Assembly: GCA_026214975.1 (NCBI GenBank) | Contig: CM047805.1 | Coordinates: forward strand, 59,574,834 to 59,638,833 | Length of the DNA stretch: 64,000 nucleotides | Source of the DNA: Gentiana macrophylla | Taxonomy: Eukaryota > Streptophyta > Magnoliopsida > Gentianales > Gentianaceae | Direction: 5' to 3' | Shown: positions 56,435 to 64,000 of the stretch, piece by piece | How positions within the stretch are numbered: the stretch's first letter is position 1 | How the letters are laid out: every line of letters starts with the position of its first letter | Translations under genes and position numbers: made by a program | Notes under the pieces: model-generated | Told to the model about the DNA's origin: nothing | Databases searched by the model: none | The model's input: only the letters and a program-made list of their open reading frames with translations

Positions 56435-56496
56435 TTTGTACCAAGATAACTTGCTGTGAAATGGTTTGCTTGCGAACGCAGTTTAGGTGCCAAGCA

Positions 56497-56722
56497 TGGG
56501 AGCGTCGGTCTTAAGTGCCATGCTATGAAGAGGATGGTCTTAGGCAGCTTTTTATGTCATGACATGACTCACCGTGAGGTTTGTTCAATGTAGTGGATGG
56601 ACCCAGGTGCCACTCTACGAAGCGGATGGGATCAGATGTTGCGCTATGAGGCAGACGGGCTTAGATGCTGTGCTATAAAGTGGACAGGCTTAGATGTTGC
56701 GCTATGAAGCGGACATACTTGT
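56497..56722 (+). repeat. About 30-bp imperfect tandem repeats in H
   Basis: Six or so units of the type TTAGATGTTGCGCTATGAAGCGGACGGGC, decaying at the left. The last three (56632-56715) are clearest. They lie in the presumed LTR upstream of the TATA box. Confidence 0.75.
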
Positions 56723-56943
56723 TGTTATTAAGATGAAGTCCCATGGCAAAGCCGATCTGATTTATGAGGGTCATAACGGTTGGAGACGAGATTCAAGGAA
56801 TTGCCTCGGTTCGTAACTGACATGATTGCTGATGTAAAGAGCTGTAAACTCTTATTGGCTGGGGGCATATTGATAATTGTGCCTTGTCATAATTGCGTTT
56901 GAATTTTGAATTCTAAGGTGAAGTTTCAGCTTCCAGCTCCGCC

Positions 56944-56951
56944 TATAAAAA
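56944..56951 (+). promoter_or_regulatory. TATA box of H
   Basis: TATAAAAA in CGCCTATAAAAAGAGG, followed by a leader of about 560 bases with a candidate intron ending TTTGTTTTTCAG at 57512. Confidence 0.55.
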
Positions 56952-57513
56952 GAGGACTCCTCCAACATCTATACACATTTATGAAATCTGATATTCTCCC
57001 AGCAAGAAATTCTGGTGAAGCAAGCATTTTCTGCAAGGCAAGTAAGAAAATTCTTGCGAGCTCTTTGAGGTTTTTGGTGAGCACTTGAATTTTCCGGCCG
57101 TGATTCAAACATTCAACCCTAAATTCCAGGTACAATCTAAAGCTTTCCTTCGATTTTTCAATTCTTGTTTCTTGAAGAATGTTTAGACATGACCAAAACA
57201 CGTGATTTTAGAGCCTTGAGCCAGTTGTGCGTGTTTTCCATATTTTTTGACGTGAATCTGCACGTTTCCTCCTCAAGATTGCCCTTCTATGTTCTTGATT
57301 TGCCTTGTTTCCTAATGAATTTTCCTTTACCTCTTTAACCCGTATAGAAGTTTACATGATGGCTCTTAGATTTGGCCCCGTAGGTTTAAGGTTAATCTTT
57401 GTTCTTGTGAAAATGAGAAGGCCGAGGTGTCGATATAGGTGGACCCGCTTGTCTCGGTCCGAATTCTAAGTCTAGGAGAGTAACAATCCTCCTCGCCCTT
57501 TTTGTTTTTCAGA

Positions 57514-60321
57514 ATGCCTTCGGAACATACACAAAGTGATGAGGAGGGAGTGGCGGCCTGCGTCTATGGTTTCGACGGTGAGGTTGAGATGTGCGGGCAT
57601 GAGGAGGAGGACGCCGGTGTCGAAGGGTCCCCTGAGGAGGCTGGCTCTAGTGAGCTAATCGTAGCCGAGCCAAATTAGCATGCCAAGAGGGCCCAAACAT
57701 CGAGGGAGCCGAAACAATACACTAAGGAGGGACACGCTGAGCTGAAGTTGGAAAAGGAGTTCGACAAGACGGTTAATGCCCACTGGAAAGAAGTTCGGGA
57801 TCACGATAACCTGACATCTACATTGCTCGAGTACAACATATCAGTTGACTATCGATTTTCCACCTTTTGGTGGGAAAGATACGACCTGCATCTGCAGAAG
57901 AGACTAGAAGGATTATATTCGGCTTCATTATAACCACCTTGTGGCGGACTCGCACCTTCGCTCGACCACATTCTTTGTGGACTTTTTGATGGAAATAAAA
58001 GCCATTCCTTGCGATCTCACCCTTAAGGCGGTGAGTGTCGTGATGGGCTTTATCATTATGAGTCGGCTACTGGGTAAAGAACCGTCGATGCGTATGTCGT
58101 TACACTTTCTTCTCTTTTTCGAGGCATCATGAGGATGCTAAAATCATGCCCGAAAGATTGTTGTGTAAGCTCTTATTCGACCTCCTAGACAAGGTCTCCT
58201 CAAAGAACAAACGTTGCATGCGGGTCGGGTGGCCGATCCAAAAGTTTCCCGTGAACTCGATGGATATGGATAGCCTGAAGCAATATCATGAACAGAAAGA
58301 CAATGAGACCTTTATTGTGAGGATCGAGGAGATACGTGGCTTTGTTAAGAAGTCTCTTTCATAGGTGCAGACCTTTAACTTGCGAGCCCTGCTCGATGTG
58401 GATGAGTCCTTTGGTAGAGCTATGGGGATCCCTGGACCAGAGGCCGGGAGAGCGCTTATAGAGGTCGAGCCCATGACCTGTGATCCGGACTGGTACGGAG
58501 AGTGCCATCTCGGACGATGCATGCCCTCTACCTGTAATTTTTGTCAAGGTGATCCCTCAAATTGACCTCCTCTATGTGATTACCTTATGTTTGTCATATT
58601 TTTCTATCTTTTCTTTGCCATATTTTTCCTGATAGTGTGTCTATTTTCTTGCTCTCATACCGATGAGTCCGATAATCTTACAGATATGGAGAATGTGACA
58701 AGGATGCGCAATGACCAGGCTCAAAAGAAGAAGATCGCGGAGGCGGCTAGAATCACGAGTCTCGACAAGACCATGGAGGAGTACTTGCCCACTGTTGCCC
58801 TTTCAGGCTCGTCTTGAACTGTGCCTTCAAAGGCGAAATCTAAAGCCACTGAGATAGCCCCTGACGCAGGTAAGAAAAATATGGTGACCAAAACTGCAGC
58901 TCCGGAGAAGAGGTCGAGGTCGTTGGTTCAATAGTGGTGAATTGACGTTGCCTCAATAGAGCAACCCATCGAACTCGACAGACTGGATTACGGAGACAAG
59001 ACCCGCGATCCAAAGAGGACTAAGACCGGGAATGGTAAAGGTTCAAAGGCTTCTCGTCTTTCTATTGATAATTCAAAGGACCTGCCCGTTGTTCGGGGCA
59101 AAAATATTGCTAATGAGAGTTCCCAAGCCATTGAGAGGTCATCGATTCAGCCTACCATACTGTCGATGTGGTTGAGTCCGGAGTTAAGAAAGCTGGAAAA
59201 CCGTACTCATGCGGTCTTACATGCATGAACAGAGACGTTCCTGAGTTGAGAAACATGAGTGTGGATTGCCCAGATGTTGTGAGTTTCACGATCAGCAAGG
59301 GGATATTTTTCCGAATAGTGATGTCTGATCGGACCAGCCGCAGGACCGGGCTTCTGAAGAAACACAAAGATCTAGCCGGCTAAGCGGGCATGGTGATGAG
59401 TTTGCTAAGTTGCTTTCCCGCATTCATTACCTTGTATTTTTATTGTATGTACCTGATCGTCCACTAACTTGGACTCTTTTCCTGTTTCAGCTGAATACTA
59501 GGATCACGCATGCCGATCGGATGAGAAATGAGGTCGAACGTGAGAGGAATAAGGCCGTTGATCTGGCCAAGAAATTCGAGGCTGTCGGAAATGATGCTAA
59601 TGTTGAGGTCAGCAAAGCACAGAGCCGTATAACCGAATTAGAAAAGAATACTGAGGATGATAAAGTGGCTGCCGAGTTAGAGATGGAAAAACTTCAAACT
59701 CTTCACGATAAAAAGGCCATGGGTTTTGACAAAGCGATGGCGGATCTGCAGGCCAAGGTTACTCAGACGAAAGAGCGGTGGGGGAGGGAGCATGCTATTC
59801 TTTAGATGAGACTCCCTGATGCTGAGGCCAATATGACGGCCAGAGAGGAGGCCGAATTTGCTGCTAGGCTGGAAGACGCCAAGAAATAAGCTTTTGTTGC
59901 TTACCAGGCTCGGATGAACTGGTGAAGAGATTCAATGATGAAGCCTTGAAGGCCTTTGACGAGGGCTTTTATCACATTTCCTGTTGTCTCAAGTGGGCTT
60001 AGAAGGAGGCGGCCCCCGGCTTGGAGATATTGCACGACTAGATCTTCACCGATCAGTATGATCCGAAGCTTAGGGTCTTTCATCCCGAGATCCTATATAC
60101 TGACGAGGAGTTGGAGGCTTGTGTTAAAGAGCTAGAGGAGTGAGGTGATGAGCCGTGGAGCCCGCCACCTAGAAATACGGTGAACCTGATGGTCATGGTC
60201 AGCGGTGCCCCGACTACAACCCTTGCGGATCCAGATGAAGATCTTTTGCACCCTTCCCTAAATTCTGTGAATGTCATGGATGAGAGCGTTCGGCCTGACG
60301 AGGAGCAACGTCGGCAGTAAT
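57514..60321 (+). pseudogene. 'Putative gypsy type' extra ORF of H, broken
   Basis: ATG at 57514, one base after a good 3' splice site. The N-terminus is acidic. 57826-58132 holds the family core: YNISVDYRF, then FFVDFLMEIKAIPCDLTLKA and GFIIMSRLLGKEPSMRMSLHF in shifted frames (typical form HPFFVDFLNFYGLAPCQL, GFIVLCRLLG). 59490-59805 is a long charged coiled coil (RERNKAVDLAKKFEAV, RITELEKNTEDDKVAAELE). 60035-60140 has DPKLRVFHPEILYTDEELEA. Candidate introns end TTACAG (58682) and TTTCAG (59490). Many stops. Such ORFs precede gag in several Tat-lineage elements; function unknown. Confidence 0.72.
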
Positions 60322-60655
60322 ATTCCTTAGACATTTTGAGATTTGATCCTGTAACGTGCTGTAACTTTTGATTCAATATTTTTGAAAAACAATCACTTGT
60401 AAAACATTGTAATCTTTGTCGAACTTGATTTTGTGGCTGCGGTTTTTAGCCTTTTTAATGCTTCTGTTCTTTCTTTTTGCCTGAGCTTTTTGCAAGTATT
60501 TGAGCTAGCTTGACTGACTGCTTGTTTGTATGCTCGCTGATCAGTGATCGTCCTTATACACTTGTTTTGTTCTGAGCGTTTATTCTTTTTGCTCGAAATT
60601 TTACCATCTTTCAAGTCTGCCGTATGAGTCCAACGAACTGATCGGGAGGTAGTAC

Positions 60656-60910
60656 GGCCCCCTTGTTTTGTACAAGGTCAAGGGTGCTAATCCCCGAGCT
60701 TGTCGAAAATAATTGTCGAGCTTTATACTTGGTTGTTGAAATTTTCTCATGCGGCCCCTTGCTTTGGACAGGGTTGAGGGTGCTAGTTGGCGAGCTTATC
60801 AAAAATAATAGTTTAATCGAACATGCTCTTGTCGAACTCGTTACTTGTTTGAAAAATTCCAATGTTTGGCCCCCTTGCTTTAGACAGGGTTGGAGGTGCT
60901 TGAACGTTAT
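60656..60910 (+). repeat. Three 100-115 bp imperfect tandem repeats in H
   Basis: Units begin at about 60656, 60753 and 60868 with GGCCCCCTTG, then TTTGGACAGGGTTGAGGGTG and CGAGCTTGTC. Located just after the extra ORF. Confidence 0.8.
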
Positions 60911-61004
60911 GATTGACTGAAGCAAATGCCGAACTTAACCTTTGTGTTAATGAAACTTGAATTCGAATAAATGATAACTGTAGAAATCGGACTTTGAACT
61001 AGCC

Positions 61005-61235
61005 CCGTCTCGCCGCGTTGGGCAGATCCAGTACTTGTATAGAATAAAAAGCGTAAATGTTAATGTCGCAACAACGAAAAACAAAGAGGTATAAGGCTCG
61101 TCGCACCACATGCAGTGGGGAGAGTTTGTACAAAATGAGAGTGTAATTGTTATTGTTGTATCAATGAATAAACAAAAAAATTAAGATAGCTCGACCCGAC
61201 ACGTAGGGTAGGGTGAGTTCCAAATAAAGAAAGCA
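61005..61235 (+). repeat. Three hairpin-bearing repeats in H
   Basis: Units near 61006, 61098 and 61190 share CTCG...GGGNAGAG/TCC text, each with a short stem (GCC/GGC, CCAC/GTGG, ACCC/GGGT) and an A-rich tail (AATAAAAAGC, AACAAAGAGG, AATAAACAAAA). Role unknown. Confidence 0.55.
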
Positions 61236-61311
61236 GAGTCGCTCAAGACTCAAGTTGAAGAACGAGAGTGATCGCCATAACCCGTGCTGATTCTACATGT
61301 AGTATCTTTTT

Positions 61312-62275
61312 TGTTGGAACGATGCGCATACGCACTGTAGAGGGGGTGAATAGAGTGTGGGGTAATTTTCGCGTGTTTAAAAATTTTATGACACTTTAGC
61401 ACAAATGCAGGCAATAAATGGAATTAAAAATCAGAGTTATCAAATAATTAACACACTTAGTAAAAATTTGGAAGCGGGACTTTAAACTATGTTGTATGTG
61501 TTAACTATTATACCTATGTGAAGTTTATATAATAGTCTAATTTGACAATTGAGCACATATTAAACACTATTACAGCAATACAAATTGGTAATTGAAGTAT
61601 TACAAGTTCAAAGGTTCAGAAAACTAATATATTACAAATTCACCAAGCTTAGAAGATCAGCAAGAAAGGCAATTCATCCGGGTTATTACACGAAAATTAC
61701 CACACAGTAGAATAAAATATGAGCTACAGATTCAGATTCAGCAAAATAAGTACGACAGATTACTCAAACAACTAAACAAACAACTAATTCCAGAAATGAT
61801 AGTTTGGTCCAAAGAACTGATTTATCAACCCTGGAATCACAAGTGCTTGAATACAAGTCCAGTTGTTCCAAGCTCAAATGCAGCAGATTTATAGCAGGCA
61901 GGATTGCAGCCTGTTTCACGATGGAAGGATTCAGCATAAACAAGTACAATACTGCAGAATCAATAAAAACACAAGGGGTGTTACCAACTTTGATTAACTG
62001 TAACAATAAAGTCTACTGATCATCAAAACTGGAACCTACAGGTTATGGGGGTAAAAACAAACACTGAATCACACAATACTTGGAATCAACTCAGACAAAC
62101 CTCTTATAGTGAGTGAAGACCTACACCTCAATGTAGTCAACACTTACAAGGGCCTTGACTGAAAGACTTCTGAATATTGTATGAATCAAAACAACATTGA
62201 CTAGAATAAAAAAAAGACTTCTGCCACTAGAAATCAAGATTTAAGACAATTGGTCCCTTCACAGACAGTTGATGA
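61312..62275 (-). repeat. Copia-type LTR fragment, minus strand
   Basis: Begins TGTTGGAACG, then GTAGAGGGGGTGAATAG, the reverse of the CTATTCACCCCC...CCAACA end typical of Sirevirus LTRs (compare D at 21055-21103). No PBS lies to its left, so this is a 3' or solo LTR. The right end is cut by the LTR of I. The ORF frames inside have no known motif. Confidence 0.6.
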
Positions 62276-62897
62276 TGACGGATTTTACCATGCCACGTGT
62301 CATACACATAACACCCCAAATAGTAAGGAAAATACCCTTATGATCTTAAGTTTAAGGGCCATAATCCCAAAGGTCGAACAGAGCCCTTAGGGGTGGAGCT
62401 GACTAGGTTACTCATCGGTCCCCCGTGGGTCGGTCAGGAGGAGATAGAGGTGGACCTGCGCAGCCCGGTCATATTGGCCTCGGATGCTCGCCGCAGGTCG
62501 GCTAGAGCATATGAAGATAACTACACGGTTATCAGGATAATTATGGAAAGGCTATGATCTTTATCGTTTAAATGTCGAGATTATCTCCTACAGTCAAGGG
62601 ATAAATATGATTTGATAATACTTAAAGAAGATGGAAAAAAAGTCCACACTGGACACGGCCCATGCAGGCCTAAGGCATAAGTGTTCCCTTTATAAACATT
62701 CATAAGAACTACGGCAGACTTGATTCTAATACACTTTTTGGATACGTAGGCAACTTGGGAGAAAATATCCCAGACTCAGTCTAAATCACCCCCAGAAACC
62801 ATCTCCTCATTCATACTCTTTCTGTTTATTACCCTTGATTCAGTTACCAATATATTATACGGCCCAGATTTGTACCTGGCAAAATTTCGCTTCGTCA
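62276..62897 (+). repeat. 5' LTR of element I
   Basis: 622 bp from TGACGGATTTTACC to GCTTCGTCA (inverted TGACG/CGTCA ends). TATAAACA at 62691-62698. GC-rich segment at 62400-62510. Short LTR with a following TTGGTGCTAGAAGG fits Tat/Retand relatives. Confidence 0.72.
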
Positions 62898-62898
62898 A

Positions 62899-62915
62899 TT
62901 GGTGCTAGAAGGAGG
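62899..62915 (+). other. PBS of I
   Basis: TTGGTGCTAGAAGGAGG, one base after the LTR end. This string follows the LTR in many plant Tat-like elements; I cannot name the tRNA with certainty. Confidence 0.65.
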
Positions 62916-62959
62916 GCTTTTTACTGGTAATTAGTTAAGATTTACGCAATAAGACAGTT

Positions 62960-63318
62960 ATGCAGACTTCTCAAAGTGATCAGATGTTGTATGCCGATGA
63001 GGTTCTAATCATTAACAGTTGAAAAGATGAATCTAGTACATCAGAAAATACTCGAATCTCCGTGATTAATACTATATATGGGGGTCTAGAGGAGGAGAGC
63101 GGCTGGACTGCTGACTCCCCTAATAAAAAGCAACGATTCTCCGGTGAGGTAGCATATGGTCAATGGGACCCCTTCCCTTGTTGGGGAATAACGAAGGGTT
63201 AGTAATTGAAGCAGTGGTTAGCCAGAACCTGGTAAAAAGGATCTGTGTGGACACTGGAAGCGCTGTGAACATACTATACGACCACGCTTTCCAGTCAAAG
63301 GAATTGGAAAATTGAGAA
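62960..63318 (+). pseudogene. Gag start and protease remnant of I
   Basis: ATG at 62960 opens MQTSQSDQMLYADEVLI, stopped at 63019-63021. INTIYGG (near 63070) and a KKQRFSGEVAYG segment follow, typical of the gag C-terminus next to protease. From 63197 the frame reads GLVIEAVVSQNLVKRI and CVDTGSAVNILYDHAF, with catalytic D-T-G at 63249-63257, and ends TGA 63314-63316. Confidence 0.7.
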
Positions 63319-63339
63319 GTAACACATGTCTCAACTCCA

Positions 63340-63618
63340 TTGTTCCAGATGGGAGAAGGTGTTGGGCTAGCAGAGAATAGAGATGGAAATGGCCGATTTA
63401 TGGATGACAGTGCCGGAAACGAAGTTGTGAACGATGGCAGCTGTAAGCTTGTTGGTGGGATAACGTTTGCAGTAGTAAAGAAGAGAGATCCAAATGGAAT
63501 AAATGTCGGAATAGGATCATTTGTTTCTGCGGCGATGGACAGAGGAGTAGCTCCTCTTGTATCGTGGCCGGAGGTGGACCTTTCCACCGGTAGGGCTCGA
63601 TACCAACTTAGGATTTGA
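63340..63618 (+). CDS. Unrecognised ORF
   Basis: 92 codons with no family I recognise, starting MFQMGEGVGLAENRDG and containing DSAGNEVVNDGSCKLVGGITFAVV. It follows the protease remnant but does not match protease C-termini. The opposite strand is open for 155 codons over 63120-63587. Either could be a captured host fragment; both may be chance. Confidence 0.25.
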   Translation: MFQMGEGVGLAENRDGNGRFMDDSAGNEVVNDGSCKLVGGITFAVVKKRDPNGINVGIGSFVSAAMDRGVAPLVSWPEVDLSTGRARYQLRI

Positions 63619-63680
63619 GAAACAGTTATGATTTCATTATCTTAACAAAAGGCAGAGAAGGATTACAATAGATATACCAA

Positions 63681-63887
63681 CTCACACACAATCTATGCTA
63701 GATTCTCTAGGACACGTGTCACAACTACAATAGTGACAAGTGTCACTCAATTACACCATACAAGTTTCACTCTTATCCTTAACATAACTCACACACAATC
63801 TACACTAGATTCTATAGAACACTTGTCACAACTATGACAAGTGTCACTGAATTAGACCAAACAAGTTTCACTCTTATCTTTAACACT
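63681..63887 (+). repeat. Tandem duplication of about 105 bp
   Basis: Two units, 63681-63787 and 63788-63887, share CTCACACACAATCTA, CTAGATTCT, GACAAGTGTCACT and AAGTTTCACTCTTATC. Each has an inverted pair TTGTCA / TGACAA-like around ACAACTA. Substitutions between units show some age. Confidence 0.85.
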
Positions 63888-64000
63888 TAGTAATTTATAT
63901 AATAAGCATATTTTGTCTTGACAAAATGCTATACAAAATTTGTTTTTCTTTTTTTCTCAAAATATTAATGAAACTGCATTAATTAGTTTTTTCAAATTTG

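Larger units (their letters stand above)
56435..61311 (+). mobile_element. Element H: Tat-related element with an extra ORF, fragmentary
   Basis: Contains a promoter-like region (TATAAAAA at 56944), a gene of the 'putative gypsy type transposon' family (57514-60321) and downstream tandem repeats. No gag or pol follows before the Copia-type LTR at 61312. The LTR bounds are not visible, so the extents are approximate. Confidence 0.6.
62276..64000 (+). mobile_element. Element I: Tat-like Gypsy element, 5' part
   Basis: LTR, PBS, short gag start and protease remnant; continues past the window. Gag is nearly absent between the first ATG (62960) and the protease (63197 on), indicating an internal deletion. 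Confidence 0.6.

Noticed and set aside
56926..57201. 91-codon minus-strand frame
   Set aside because: Antisense of the H promoter and leader; no motif.
1..64000. CRISPR arrays, rRNA genes, bacterial-type operons, intact host genes
   Set aside because: None seen. Every sizeable coding region matches retroelement or transposon families or lacks any motif.

Overview
The window is plant nuclear DNA, almost certainly from a eudicot, in a repeat-rich, probably pericentromeric region. It contains Ty3/Gypsy elements of the Athila and Tat/Retand types, a Ty1/Copia Sirevirus-like element and a CACTA transposon. Several Gypsy elements carry a primer-binding site complementary to plant tRNA-Asp. I found no intact host gene, rRNA, tRNA gene or CRISPR array. 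The species cannot be named from the sequence.

Layout, with my own letters for the elements. 1-580 is the U5 end of an Athila-type LTR. A (about 600-5218, minus) is an Athila-like 5' LTR, PBS and broken gag; it sits in the integrase of B. B (5219-11962, minus) is a decayed Tat/Retand-like element with gag, PR, RT, RNase H, a second RNase H, integrase and one LTR; it appears to sit in the 5' LTR of G. G (11963-13902 and 47950-50621, plus) is an Athila-like remnant split by D. D (13903-47949, plus) is a Sirevirus-like Copia element with a long extra ORF region after pol. D holds three later insertions, each with a perfect 5-bp target duplication: C (14412-20357) in its 5' LTR, E (25145-34945) in its reverse transcriptase, and F (38176-44658) in its post-pol ORF.

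C has no coding capacity. E has gag and protease remnants only. F encodes only a small protein with a basic stretch, a SUMO-interaction-like motif and an aspartic protease domain. All three would need proteins from autonomous relatives.

Right of G lies a non-autonomous CACTA element (50981-56434) keeping only the N-terminus of its transposase. It is followed by H (56435-61311), a Tat-related element with an extra 'putative gypsy type' ORF and tandem repeats, then a minus-strand Copia-type LTR fragment (61312-62275), and the 5' part of another Tat-like element, I (62276 to the window end), with LTR, PBS and a protease remnant.

The most interesting signals are non-coding. (1) A box in U5 is shared by six otherwise different LTR families and resembles the complement of the tRNA-Asp T arm. 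(2) Tandem stem-loops with compensatory changes lie in the 3' non-coding region of C and E. (3) CpG-rich palindrome arrays sit just upstream of the TATA box in three LTR families, and C carries a second array internally. (4) A promoter-like region precedes the post-pol ORF of D. (5) The two LTRs of E, and less clearly of F, differ mostly by one-base changes of the CHG-versus-CG type, which looks like consensus error at methylated sites, so some apparent frameshifts may be artefacts.
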